Part shown: positions 1 through 11,426 of the stretch, piece by piece
How the letters are laid out: each line of letters starts with the position of its first letter
How positions within the stretch are numbered: position 1 is the first letter of the stretch
Assembly: GCA_019054805.1 (NCBI GenBank)
Contig: JAHQIY010000032.1
Location: 186,001-250,000, forward strand
Direction: 5' to 3'
Origin: Brachionus manjavacas
Taxonomy: Eukaryota > Rotifera > Eurotatoria > Ploima > Brachionidae
DNA length: 64,000 nt
The notes under the pieces: generated by a model
Told to the model about the DNA's origin: nothing
Database searches by the model: none
Seen by the model: only the letters and a program-made list of their open reading frames with translations
Program-made: the position numbers and the translations under genes

Positions 1-1
1 A

Positions 2-1554
2 CCAAAGGTTACACAAATACAGACATATCTTAGAGTATTAAAGAGTGAAGAAATCGAAAACATTACAAATCTAGGTGAACTATTCAATTGGTGTAGAGCT
101 AATGAACATTTGCCGGTTGATGACAATCGTATGTTCTGTCCAGTGTATCAGATCGATCGACACGAGGCGAAGATTACAGCACTCCGAATTTTTCTAACGA
201 CATACAATTTGATTTCAAAAGTAACTGAAGATGGTAAATTTTTTTAATTTTTAATACATTTTTACTTTTTTATTTTTATAAATTTTTTAGTTGAATTACT
301 AGCAGCAGACTCAACATACAAATTAGTTTGGAATGGATATAAAGATATTTTTGTTGGTTCTTGTGATCGAGAAAAAAATTCCACCCTTTTGGTATAGCAT
401 TTACCATGTGCGAGAAAAACCAAGATTTCGAATTTTTGTTCAAGGCGCTGAAAGAATAGGCTGAATTATTATTGAATCGAGATATCAACCCAACCGTTCT
501 ACTCGCTGATGGCGCAGAAGCAATTCACATTGGTTTTTCGAAAGTATTCAATCTAAAACAACGAATTATGTGCTGTACACACGTTAAGAATAATATTATA
601 CTAAATACAATCGTAACCAACACTACAAACAAATGAAATTCCAACACTACAAACATATGAAATTCGACATCGTTAATCTTCAACTTTCAATCACGGAAAC
701 TATGTTCGAAAATGCATCGAAATTGTTCTTAGAGAAATGGACAAAATTGACCCCGAATTCGAAGCATACGATAGCGCTTGGATTACATCTTCTGTAAACG
801 GTTGGTTCGACGGAAGAGCAAAAGGCCATTCAGTCACTAACAATGCTCTCGAGTCTAACAACAAAATTATTAAGGATTTACTTGAGACAAAAACTCTAAA
901 TTTAGCCGAATTTTTAGAAAATCTCGACAAACATGATTTCTCAACATGGTCCTTTCAGCGAAATGCTATTCGACCAGATCAAAAAATATTTTCAAAAGAA
1001 CCAAATGTATCAATTGATTACTTCAAGCGAACTTTCGCCTGGGAACTTCTAGGCCTTAAAGTAATAAAGCAGAAGCTTTCTGGTAAATCTTTTTTTTTCA
1101 TAGAGCGTACTCCGAAAAAATCAAAAACAACTCAAGTGTTAACAACAACACAAGAAGACGGCGTCAATAAAAAAAGAGGCAGACCAGGTAAAAGACCTTT
1201 AGAACAACAAGAATCAAGCAACGCGAAAATAAACGAACTAGTACCAAATGTTTTCGACAGAGATTGATGTAAAAAATTTCTTTAATTAGTTAATAAATGC
1301 GAATGGGACAATTTCCAGCAATTTCTTGAATATTTTCAAGAACTACGCATCGTTCATTTTAAAAAGATAATTGGAAGCTTAGCACATGTACATGTCCATC
1401 ATGGTTCAAACATTGCATGTGCAAGCACATCATCGGGATTGCTTATCGTGAACGTCTATTTGACAAGTTTCCTAAAGAATCTTTGTGTCTAACTTTAGGT
1501 CAAGTCGCAAATGCTGGGAGACCCAAAAAAATGACTAAAGAATTGGCAAAGTAA
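2..1554 (+). pseudogene. MULE-type transposase with SWIM zinc finger, degraded
   Basis: This is a transposase of the Mutator-like (MULE) class, which cuts and pastes DNA through a DDE nuclease fold. The reading frame enters the window already open, has a small intron (about 232-290), then reads LLAADSTYKLVW, the usual first-aspartate block. A frameshift near the A-run at 370 leads into HPFGIAFTMCEKN and, after one in-frame stop, LLADGAEAIHIGF and IMCCTHVKNN. The clean stretch 737-1267 carries the family block NGWFDGRAKGHSVTNNALES and ends in a basic KKRGRPGKRP tail. A further frame at about 1395-1554 gives the SWIM-type CMCKHIIGIAYR motif followed by GRPKKMTKELAK. At least two frameshifts and several stops make it non-functional. 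Order and motifs fit a SWIM-MULE; confidence in the family is high, the exact 3' end is uncertain. Confidence 0.85.
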
Positions 1555-1623
1555 GTTTTACTTTTTACATTTAAATGAAGTTTAATTTTTTTATGAATAT
1601 TTTTCTCTTTTTTTTGGTGAATA

Positions 1624-1827
1624 TTTGACTTTTTTTTGACGAAAATTTGACTGTTATCAATAAAATTTGATACTTTCTAATTTGACATTTCTTTAATAAA
1701 TTTGACAAAAAAACATAATATTTGACGTTCTTTTTTTTAATTTGACATATTTAAATTTAACAAATGATCGAATAAAATTTGACAAAATAATTTTTTTAAA
1801 ATTTGACATTCCTTTGAAAAATTTGAC
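1624..1827. repeat. Array of AATTTGAC units with ~20-bp spacing
   Basis: TTTGAC occurs ten times in 204 bases, at 1624, 1635, 1646, 1681, 1701, 1721, 1741, 1778, 1802 and 1822, with near-matches TTTGAT at 1666 and TTTAAC at 1756. Four copies in a row are exactly 20 bp apart, and 1646-1666 and 1802-1822 are also 20 bp apart. Spacers are T- or A-rich and not conserved. It lies just after the SWIM finger of the MULE remnant, so it may be an internal or subterminal repeat of that element. Confidence 0.7.
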
Positions 1828-2066
1828 TATAATAATATACCCTTATCAAAAATGCTCATTCTACATTTCTTTTTTTTCCGAAAAAATAAAGTTTGTGAAA
1901 GAGGTGTTTCTGATTCGGAATTGGATTTAATAACTGTCTCTTTTCTTTTTCGTCTTGTTGTTGTTGGTTCTTCTTTGTTAATAATTATTTAACAATTTAA
2001 TAAAATTTTAACAGAGAAAACAATCTTTACAAGATTTATTTCTGTTGATTTTTTTCTGAACTTCCT

Positions 2067-2337
2067 TTAAAAGAATTCATTTTCTTCTCTTTGATGCTCG
2101 CAAAGGCTTCTTAAGGGCTTTTATCAACATATTTATTAAAAATATTTATGCAATTATATTTATAATTTGAATAACAATAATATTATAATTTAAAACTTCT
2201 TTCTATTTTACCTGAATTTTTGGTCTCCCAATATTAAATTCACTTTTTGATTTCCTTACAAATGATTTTTCAAGAATTTTCTTGGCCATACTAGCCAAGG
2301 TTTCGTTAGACTTCGACTTCCTTAAGTTTCCGTTCAT
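2067..2337 (-). CDS. Possible two-exon small protein, unknown
   Basis: A putative 58-residue basic protein. Exon 1 (2337-2212) starts MNGNLRKSKSNETLASMAKK and ends NIGRPKIQ before a GTAAAATAG donor. Exon 2 (2117-2067) follows an AAAAG acceptor in phase 0 and ends REENEFF-stop. The GRPK segment resembles the DNA-binding tails that follow SWIM fingers in MULE proteins such as the one upstream on the other strand. No domain is recognised. It could be a transposon fragment rather than a gene; splice sites fit but no homology supports it. Confidence 0.25.
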
Positions 2338-2523
2338 TTTTTCGATGGTTTTGATATTTTTAAATCTAAATTTCAAGTTTTTAAATCAATTTTAAATATA
2401 AATTAAATTATAACGAAGTGTTGTTTTTAAATACAACAAAATGGCAAACAAATCAAAAAAAAAGGAATTCAAATTTATTATTTTTAAAAATTTAGAGATT
2501 ATTTGATCTTAAAAAATACAGTT

Positions 2524-2983
2524 TTAAGAATGATTGTATTTTACAAGTAAGCAATCAATAATTTCACATTGCTCGCATTTGTTTTTTTTTTAGCATTTTG
2601 AATGATGAGAATGAATGCAATCAAAACCTTTTACTTCCTGATCGGAATCTTTCTTATCACAGATGCAACATAAATTTTTACTTTTTTGAATAAATTTTTC
2701 ATCTTTTTTTTATCCTTTTCAGAAAAACGAGTAATTTTCAGTTCCTTTTCAAGTCTAATATGTTTGAACTTGTTCAAGTCCATTACATTTGTTATAAACT
2801 TTTTGGTGTCTCTTTTCCACATTCTATGTAAAACAGTGAATCTACAAGTACATAAGCACCAAAAATAAAAAGGCAAAGCCTTACCCATAATGCATTTCCA
2901 CCACTATTAGAGCCAACAAGTTCACATGGTGTATGACCATTCTCAATCAAAAATTGCACTAATTTATCAACAATAACGTTCAA
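2524..2983 (-). pseudogene. Cysteine/histidine-rich (RING-like) fragment, broken
   Basis: A reading frame opening MNVIVDKLVQFLIENGHTPC runs from 2983; its continuation is broken or spliced near 2889, where a GTAAGG donor lies. A second frame continues to a Cys/His cluster at about 2680-2575: CCICDKK, then FDCIHSHHSKC, then KCEQC. The spacing C-x2-C, C-x3-H-x2-H-x2-C, C-x2-C resembles a RING or related zinc finger. A TAA sits between SKC and KKNKCEQC next to an A-run, where a single change from a Leu codon would explain it. I cannot name the protein; domain assignment is from cysteine spacing only. Confidence 0.3.
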
Positions 2984-2989
2984 ATAAAT

Positions 2990-4660
2990 GTTTTATCATC
3001 TTTTTCTATTTTGACTCATTTTTTGGTTTAATAACAATTTTTCTTAATAATTATCTAAAATATCTAAAATTTTTTGAAAATATAAATTTGCTCCTTTATA
3101 AAAAAAATCTTTTTTAGAATTTCTTTATGTTATGAAATGGCAATGTATTAGAATAGCAATAGTCAGAATAGAATGTTGACGATATGATATTTAATTTAAC
3201 ATCTAATTATTGAGAATATGTTAAAATAGCAATTCATATTAATTAGCATGTTTAAATTAGCAGAAAAAATAGCATATTGCAAGTTTTTTTTCTTTATAAC
3301 TTTTATGAAATTTTTAAATTACGTTTTTTAACATTCTACTATGATTGAATACCTTATGAAATTCATATTCAATTTTACTGAAATTCATAAAATGTAGAGA
3401 ATTGCGAGAACGTTCGGCCACGCCGCTCTTTTCTTTATTTGTATTTCTTTCAAACTATAAAAACTGATCGTACAAATCTCAACCAATTAGAATCTTGCAT
3501 TTTTAAATTATCAAAATTTATGATATTCATATATTTTTCAAGTTCCCCACGTTTTTTAATTTTAATTTTAAAATTTTTATATTTGGGTTTATCAAACATT
3601 TAAATATATTACAGCTCATAATCACAATCGTCGTTTCAAAAATCTTTTTTTAAATCTTTGATTCAATTTAGTATGCAATGAAATAATGAATAAATTTTGT
3701 GGTTATTGAATTAAATATATTAAATTATTAATTATTCTTTTTTATTTTTAGAAAATTAGAAATTTCAACCAAAAATGTCCATCCATATATCTCATATAAT
3801 TAATGATCTACAAACAATGCATTTATCCTATGAAATGGGTTGTCTTTTTTAAATAAGATACAGGAAATATCAACAATATTAAAAACGGTAGTCCAGAAAA
3901 ATGTTCCCTGGAAACAATTCCAATATTTACTATATCGGATTAACTAATTTGGCATACGCATCCAATTTCGTCGAATATTAGGAAAAATAACTATCAAGGA
4001 CAGTTTGACGAAAATGAAACTAAGATTCATTTTGACGCATTTCCATCGCTAATCGATATTGAAAATTTATTAAAAACAACTTCTCATTATGAAGCTTACT
4101 CTCAAGAAATTTTCTTTTCGGAACAATTAAACTTAATAATTCAAGCATTTATTTTTCTAATAAATAATTAGATGAAATAAGAAAAAAAGAAATTGAAGAA
4201 GATATTAACGATATTTGTGATGTTATGTCGAATATTTCTGTAATTAGGAAAGTATTTCTGTGGAGAATAAAGTCGAAAACTATCTAGCAGATTTCGAAAA
4301 GTCATACATAAATTTTTTAGAATTAAGAATTTGTTCAAACTAATATTTATTTTTAATAAATTTTAATAATTTTAAAATTTTTGGATAATTTTAATATATA
4401 ACTTGTCACAAAGCAAAATTTTTTAATTTTATTGATATATTTAATGACTTACTTAAATTTTTTTTTCTTGGTTATTTTAAATGTATTAAAAAAATTTTTT
4501 TATTTTACTTTCATTTAATTGAAATACGGGTGGGATCCCATCCCAAACAATATTTTTTAGATTTCGTTAATATTAATCTTATTAAATAAATTTACATTTA
4601 ATTCTTTTATTTAAAAACGATGTTAATATTTTATAAAAAAAATTCAATTTTTACTCGAAG
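2990..4660. other. AT-rich stretch without a recognisable gene
   Basis: Nothing here can be defended as a gene. A short open stretch at about 3960-4150 (+) reads NYQGQFDENETKIHFDAFPS, has stops on both sides, and I do not recognise it. A GC-rich islet at 3405-3430 stands out. TGGGATCCCA, a 10-bp palindrome, lies near 4531. Confidence 0.4.
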
Positions 4661-4818
4661 TTTAAGAATGCAGAGTTTGATGAATCTAAAAAAAAATTTT
4701 GACACTTCAAAAAACGAAAACTTCGAACTTGGACTCCTTTAAACTGTCCCAGTTATAAATTCTTCCTGTCGAGTGTCAAATAATTTTTTTTTCTGATCTT
4801 ATCAAACTCTGCACTTAA
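4661..4818. repeat. Short foldback (MITE-like) repeat
   Basis: The left arm (about 4661-4712, containing ATGCAGAGTTTGAT, a poly-A run and TTTGACACTTC) pairs with the right arm (about 4770-4818, containing GAGTGTCAAA, a T-run and ATCAAACTCTGCA). Arms are about 45 nt with a few mismatches and a spacer near 60 nt. No clear target duplication was found. It could be a small MITE or a decayed hairpin. Confidence 0.5.
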
Positions 4819-5585
4819 AATTAAAAGTGTGCGTTGGTCCGATTCGTCGAACATTTTCTCTAAGTCAAGTAGAACTCCTTCGACAAATTTTCCGCCAATA
4901 GAATAGCCAAAATAATTTTTGTTCTAAGGCACAGTTCGATCGGGACATCAAGACATGATCAAGAGCAACTGGCGAAATATGTCCAGCGAATTTTTAGCCG
5001 CCCGGGATCAGTTCTTCCTCGGGCGCTTCTTTTTCAAACCATTGCTTTCATTGCTTTTCATTGCGCGGTATTTGTTCCAAAATAGCTGTGAATTCGACAA
5101 AGTAAAGGCATGCGGAGTCAATTTTTAAATGCAATTGCAAAGGCAATTTTTAAATTTTTGAGCTCTGTTTGGCAAGATTTATTTCAGGAAAAAATTGGGT
5201 CATTCCTAGTAATTAGAAGTTCGTCGACTAATCAGATCTAACCCGAATTTAAAAAATTTCATCTTTGATCTATTTTTTTTTTGCTGATTATTAAATCAAT
5301 TATATTTTAAAATGAATTTAAAAAAGAATATATTTTAAATTTTGTTCTAAAAAAAAATAATATTTAAAATCAAATTTTTAAACATTAAATATTACATTTT
5401 TTAATTTTTTATCTAATTTATGAAAATACTTTTACGAAATTACGGTTTATATTGAATTTTTGGTTTTAGATTCGGAGCCCATTCAATTTTAAGTTCAAGC
5501 TTGTCATTAATGCTACTATGACCGATTACATTTTCAACCTTATAAAATGAATTTTGAATAAAGAAACTTAAATAAAATTTTAATT

Positions 5586-5930
5586 TTAAGTTACCGTAAA
5601 ATGCATCTTCAATCTTAGATTTAGTAAGATCCTTAAATTTTTTAGCAAAATTTCCATTGTTCTATTTAAAGCAGACCGCTTTTTGGAATGTAACTCTGGT
5701 AACAAAATTTCATCTGATTCTTCTGAATTTAAGTTTTTTGCCAAGTCATGTGAAGCTGTCCATCCTTCCGGATGTTCTAGATACTTATTCGAAATTTGTT
5801 TCCAGTGGTCCTTCAATTTTTAATTACTTGTTTAATTAATTTTTAAAATAATTTACCTTCTACCATAGAAATACTTGTTAGAATCTTTTGGCTTATTTCT
5901 ATTTCTTCTTGAGAATGGAATCCGTTATCG
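5586..5930 (-). CDS. Possible exon pair, unknown protein
   Basis: An upstream open segment (about 5930-5853) reads NGFHSQEEIEISQKILTS and ends at a GAAG/GTAAATT donor. A second segment (5816-5586) begins after a GAAG acceptor and reads KDHWKQISNKYLEHPEGW before an acidic LNSEESDE stretch and a Leu-rich end. Codon use looks protein-like, but the two segments do not join in phase with the obvious splice sites, so this is either a pseudogene or mis-joined. No family recognised. Confidence 0.25.
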
Positions 5931-6431
5931 CTTTCTTAATTAAAAAAATTAATCAAAAATGTCTTTTTGAACTTCTTTCTTAATGTTAATTTTTTTGCTT
6001 CTTTATCTCAGGCAACAAAGCACTTTGCCTAAATCACTGATTGAAGCATTTCAATAGAACCCTGTTAAAAATAAATGCATGAAAAATAATGAAAAAAATT
6101 TTATAAAAAAAAAACTTTGTTAGGACGAAATCTCTGACGTATTTCTTTGGTTCAAAATTGGCTTTGAGTATTTTCATTGGCATATACTGACGAACAAACG
6201 ACCAAGAATTTTTTTTTGATTTTCGGTTGACTTGGATTCTAAATTGATAAAATATAATAAATTTTATATAAAATATTCTATTTAATTACAAATTCTTGGG
6301 GATTGAAAATCTTTGATTAGAATCAATTGATTTTATTTCAGTTGAATTAACTAAATAAATAGTGTTAAATGCGGTCAGACAAAACCGGTCCATTAGGCGA
6401 ACTGTTTTAAGCGTTCATTTGGCAGGTCAGC

Positions 6432-6458
6432 TTGGCGGTCCAAATTTTGGACCGCCAA
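6432..6458. repeat. Near-perfect GC-rich palindrome
   Basis: GGCGGTCCAAA at 6434 is followed after one base by its reverse complement; two flanking TT/AA pairs extend the arms to 13 bp. It sits in a GC-rich patch where GGCGGTC recurs in both orientations, suggesting the end or core of a mobile element. Confidence 0.7.
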
Positions 6459-6713
6459 AATAAACGGGCGGTCAATTAAACGGCCAAATTTTTGGCGGGC
6501 GGTCATTTGGCCGGTTACTTTTTACGAAAAAAAAAAAAAAGTGCAAGCAATCTTATGTGTTCATTGGTAAAAATTGATATTTCTTTTTTAGCAATTTTTT
6601 ATAATTTAATCATGTAAAAGAGTCCCAAAGAAACATATCCGTCAATAAGCAGATTTTCTCAAGTAGATCTACAGCGGTTCTAATAAAAATATTACGCAAA
6701 AAAAGCCGCCGAC

Positions 6714-6741
6714 CTAAGCGACCTTTCCGGTCGACGCTTAG
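6714..6741. repeat. Hairpin CTAAGCGACC / GGTCG..CTTAG
   Basis: CTAAGCGACC pairs with GGTCG-ACG-CTTAG across a five-base loop, leaving a three-base bulge. Function unknown. Confidence 0.5.
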
Positions 6742-7355
6742 AGATAAATAAAATAATCATCAAATACTGACTTTCTAATTTGTTTACTGAACAAAATTTT
6801 TTTAACTATACAATTAATTATTCTCCTGATCATGTGATTTTGTTTTATTTTAGACCAACTTAGCTTTTTTCGCTATAAAAAAATTATCATAAGTTAACAT
6901 TTTTATTTATTAATAATTTAAAAACTTTTAATTTTTTTTCACGTTTAATTGTTGTTTCTTTTTAATGATAAAATTTCATTTTATTTTCTTGCTCCTTTTT
7001 TATTTGTTCATACAAAAATTAAATCTTTTTTTAATTGATAATTTCAGAAACAAAAAAAAAATTTTCTTTAAAACAAATAAATTAATTTCTCTTTTCAAAT
7101 AGTTAATTTTCATAATTTACCTCATACAAAGTTTGATCGTTTTATCCTATTTCATAATTAAAATTTCTCATAACTTATAACACTTCAAATTTTAAGAAAA
7201 TAAATAAATTCTTTTTTCAAATTTGAATAATATTGTAAATTAATAGAAAAATGTGCTAAAATTAATATATGCTACAAACTTAAAATATTCGTTGAAGGAT
7301 TCGTAAATAAAAAAAATTCAATTCATCCAATTCTAGTTTTAATTGATTCTCTTAG

Positions 7356-7694
7356 CTTCAAGTGGCAAGTTACCCCTTTGTCGATTCCAGATTTCACAGA
7401 ACATCAGGTTTGTATAACTCATCTCCGGATTACAAAACTATTCGTCATTTAGCATCTGTTTACTCAAAATAATTCAAAAAAATAAACAAGTGACCAGCGT
7501 GTGGTGAAAATTTTCCGAATGGTATAACAAATGGTGCCGAGTAGGATGACGTTGCTGGTGGCATGCAAGATTTCAACTACATTCATTCGAATTGTTTCGA
7601 AATTACCCTGGAATTGTCAAGCTGCAAGTATCCCCTGGCTAAGAATTTAAAGACTAAATGGGGAAATAAAAGAATGTCCGATAATAATTATTAA
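7356..7694 (+). pseudogene. M14 metallocarboxypeptidase fragment (CPD/CPE-like), pseudogene
   Basis: One frame after a CTTAG acceptor reads LQVASYPFVDS, then SPDYKTIRHLASVYSK, CGENFPNGITNGAE, and the family hallmark [20 protein letters not shown], ending [15 protein letters not shown]. These blocks match in order the C-terminal half of the catalytic domain of regulatory zinc carboxypeptidases (D/E/N/M types), including the ITLEL glutamate region. Three in-frame stops (TAA, TGA, TAG, about 7470-7545) interrupt it and nothing comparable lies upstream, so it is a one-exon-sized relic without the zinc-binding N-terminal half. Retained frame with point nonsense changes suggests recent decay. A short Cys/His-rich open segment follows at 7738-7815 (CSYCQKDCKNF) and may or may not belong to it. 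Confidence 0.85.
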
Positions 7695-9860
7695 CGAATT
7701 TAAAAATTTATCTGTCTTATTTAAATTTTAGAAATGTTCATATTGTCAAAAAGATTGTAAAAACTTCCATGGGTACACAATTCATTGTGGTCATATGCAC
7801 AAAAATGTTTTCTTTTTGAAGTGAAGATTTTAATTTTTAAGTTTGTCTTCAAAATGTCTTTCTCAATTTAGTTCAGATAAAATTTTTACTTAAAAAAATA
7901 ATATAATAATTATTTAATTGTTTAGATAAAGATGAATAGTAAGTATTTATTTTAATTAAAAAATAATTGAAGTTATTTTGTAAATCTATTGCAATAGACA
8001 ATCCAAAAGTAAATACATTTTTAGATATTAAGCCTGATCTAGCAAATTAAAAAAAAAGTCTTGACTTGGACTTTTTTTTGGTACATTTATAGAACTCTGC
8101 GATTAATTCTATTATCTTCAAGAAATAGGTATTTAAATTTTACTAACTAATAATCTTGTAAAAGGTTTTCCAAATTTTGATCAAAAATATCAAGACTAAT
8201 TGATTGTTCGTTACATCTTTCCGAACGCTCTTCGATAGAAGCCATGATTTAATCTAAAAACTTAAATAAAAATATATTCATGAAAGCAACTTTATTTTTT
8301 AATTAAAGAACAAGAAAATTTTTTAAATTATATTTAATTCATTAATAAAAATTTGAATTTTATTTAAATTCGATTACAAATATTAGCTAATTGAACAGTA
8401 ACAATTTTTCTAAATCTCTAAAAAAGAATTTAATTCGCATATGTATAGAAATAAAAAAAGTAAAAATCTTTCTTACAACGATAACGCTAAGAAGCATATG
8501 CATAGTAAATTTGATTAATTCAAATCCTTTAATCATATGAACATAATATTTATATTTTAAATCATATATATATATATAATTTAAAATATGAAAATTCGTC
8601 TTAAATAAAAAAAATATTTAATTAATTAAATTAATTGTTACTAAATTATCGCATTATTACGACTTGTGAAACAAAATTAAGAAAAAAAATCAAAATTTAA
8701 ATACATTTCTCAATTTAATATAAAAAATAAAAATAAGACAAACTATCCATTAAAAAATCTGAATTATTTAAAATTTTTTCATTAAAATTGTTTTCAAATT
8801 AATTTTATTTTTATTTTAATTTTTAAATTTTTTCTTTAAATAATTGAAATTTTTTACTTTGTAAATTTACTACTTTGTGAGAGAGAATCAGGTCTCGCGG
8901 TTAAAATAAACAAATTATAAATATTCTTTAGTTCGGTAATATTCAGAATTAAGCCTATAATTTACTTTACATGAAAAGATGTTTAATAATTTGAATATCA
9001 AATAAAATTCAAAAATAATTACAATAATTTCATATAAAAAAGAAATTTTCATTAATAATATATCAATGAAAAATGATAATTTATTATATGTCAGATAGTT
9101 GAAAGTTTTTAATTAATTGATTTTTACATCGAATAAATTTCATACGAAAAAAAACTAAAATCTAATCCTTTTAATTAAATAAGACGGAGCCCTAAACCCC
9201 GGACCCCGTCAATCCCCCAAATTTTCAAGACGCTCAAGATGCCTAGCGTCGTCTTTCGCTTAGTCAAACTAATGTTAATTTTAGGGTTAATTTTCTTACA
9301 TAAAATTATATATCAAATCATTTGAAAATAAGACAACCATTTTTTTTCATGATGGAAATTTTAGTTTTTAATAAAAAAAACATTTAAGTCAAAAATAAAT
9401 AAATCCAAAAATCATATATTTGATTAGTCAAATAATCGAATAATACTAAAGTTGATTAATCGAATAATCCTAAATGAGAATAAGCGAATAATTCGAAAGT
9501 TGAATAATCGATTATTGAATAATTGGTATATATCGAATTTCGTCCATGACTGCAACCAAAGCATAGCGGGAGTTATTGAATTAAAACACGTCTATGCTCA
9601 GAAAAATAATAAACAAAAACCACGTTTATTACGAATGGTGCCCAACGGTGTTTTAATTATATATTTTAATTAAACAAACTCAAATTTTTCGATAATCAAA
9701 ACAAATCGTACACGAGGTACGTAAATCAAATAAGCAAATCTTATTTAATCGTCACTTACCAGAGTGATACTGAGGGAGTCTCCGTGAACCTACAACTAAT
9801 TGATCGTCCACAATAAAATTCTTTTCAAAATTAACGTGTAATTAGCCACAAGCAAATACA
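7695..9860. other. AT-rich intergenic DNA
   Basis: No gene can be supported. An inverted repeat ATATTTTAAAT (8552-8562) / ATTTAAAATAT (8579-8589) flanks a short (TA)n tract. A CGAATAAT-type repeat occurs irregularly between 9431 and 9527. A short GC-rich patch lies at 9180-9260. An open frame at 9452-9673 (+) starts in the repeat and has no recognisable content. 9690-9850 may include the 5' flank or leader of the gag-protease element that follows. Confidence 0.4.
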
Positions 9861-11305
9861 ATGCCCACGTGGAACCCAATCACGTATTTTTACACAAGTA
9901 TGCAATATATTACACAAATAATTTTTACAAAGAAAGTCATTGAAGATGAGCTTAATCGATCAAAATATGGTAAAAAAGTCCCACCTACACTGAATGAAAA
10001 CAAATTCAGAATTATCATACAATTACTAGACCAAGTCAATAACTACTATTAAAACCAAAGTTATTTTCAATACATCTGGTATTTAACAGTAACAATTTTC
10101 ATTTTCAAAATTCTATGGTCTGTGTTACCTATGGGTTGTGAATTGGTTGAAAAAGAAACCAACAACACAATTACAATATGTAAGACAGGAGCTAAAAATC
10201 ACACCGACTAAATTTAAAACAAATCAAGACTTTAATGTATGGAAAAAACGGTTTGAACGGTATGCAAAAAATGTTGCCGGCAAAACAAAACAGAAGCCTT
10301 ATTATCCTTAATGGAAGAAACCTGCTTGAACAATTGAAACAAAGCAAATTAACTTGAAATTGGTTTCCAAAAATGTAAACAAATAATAGAAGTAAAAAAT
10401 TCTAGAACAAATGAAATGAGATCAAACAATCCAAACAAATACAATAATTCGAATGATCAGTTCAATCAAGATGCCTATTATTCAAATCAACATTACTAAA
10501 AGCCAAAACCTAAAGTAAGTTTTCTATCTAATACCAAGAATAATTAAAATGTGAGAATGGTCCAATATGAATGACTATCACATAATTTTGAGCCTAAAAA
10601 TAAAAATTATTTCAAAAATAATAAACATCCAAATCTTAAAACAAAAATGCTAAATCACTTAAAGTTTCAAAAAATCTTCAATTTGCCAAACAACAAGATC
10701 ACCCAAAATCTCACTCACATCAGAATTTAAAATTGCCTCCCAAAAACACAACATTTTTAAATTAAAATGAGCAACAAATTTCAAGCTACAGTTACACCGA
10801 AGCAGAAAATTTAGAATGTGATTGCCTAATTAACGACATTTTGATTCATTTTCAAATCGACACTGGGTCGATATAACAGCTATATCTGATAGAAAGTACA
10901 AGGATCTTCCAAATGGAGAAGAGATGATTTAAGTCAGAAATGATATTACTGGTGCCGATGGTAGTAACTTAGTAATTATTGGTTAACTGGGGTCAAAATA
11001 CAATTGGTAGATACATCACACAAATGAATCTTTACATAATTAAGGATTTGGTACAAGAGTGTCTCATTGGTCTTGATTTTAGAATACCAATTGGTCATTT
11101 AAAATCAACTCTAAAAAATTTTACAATTACAACAAAAAATAAATCATTTTTAGATAGCCGGTCTGACACTGAAACTGAGTCAGAATCCTCAGGTGATCAG
11201 ACGTTTATTCCAAATAAATACCTGGCAAATCAAGTGGTCAATAGGGAGAGAATTACTCGCCAAGGTAGTCGATTTAAGAAACCAGTCAATAGACTCGGAT
11301 TTTAA
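9861..11305 (+). pseudogene. Ty3-like gag-protease derivative lacking RT/integrase
   Basis: Remnant of an LTR-retrotransposon polyprotein. Gag-like frames run through ITPTKFKTNQDFNVWKKRFE and an Asn-rich region (about 10190-10550). A retropepsin follows: IDTGS at about 10858 holds the catalytic Asp-Thr-Gly, then TAISDRKYKDLP, and after a frameshift VQECLIGLDF, the second hallmark of such proteases. Instead of reverse transcriptase, the frame 10979-11305 runs on through an acidic Ser-rich linker (TETESESSGD) to ITRQGSRFKKPVNRLGF-stop, the kind of basic tail that usually closes Ty3 pol polyproteins. RT, RNase H and integrase are therefore missing between protease and tail. Several stops and frameshifts occur upstream. 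No LTRs recognised. It may be a deletion derivative or a non-autonomous gag-pro family. Confidence 0.65.
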
Positions 11306-11426
11306 TGTATCACATATTTTTAAAAATTTTTAAGCGTAATGTTTTCTAAAATATATTTTCAAAATTTTGTTAACCTTATTTTCCCTTTATTACTAACATA
11401 TCTAAAAAAAAAAAAAAAAATTACAA

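Larger units (their letters stand above)
5931..7355. other. Non-coding stretch with GC-rich inverted repeats
   Basis: A short minus-strand open segment near 6130-6235 (KNSWSFVRQYMPMKILKANF) is unassigned. The GC-rich patch 6370-6520 repeats the words GGCGGTC and CGGTCA and contains a strong palindrome. A second hairpin lies at 6714-6741. The rest is AT-rich sequence with homopolymer runs. Confidence 0.45.

Noticed and set aside
1624..1827. Reading the TTTGAC array as plant-type W-boxes
   Set aside because: Gene content is animal, and the spacing pattern fits a repeat better than a promoter.
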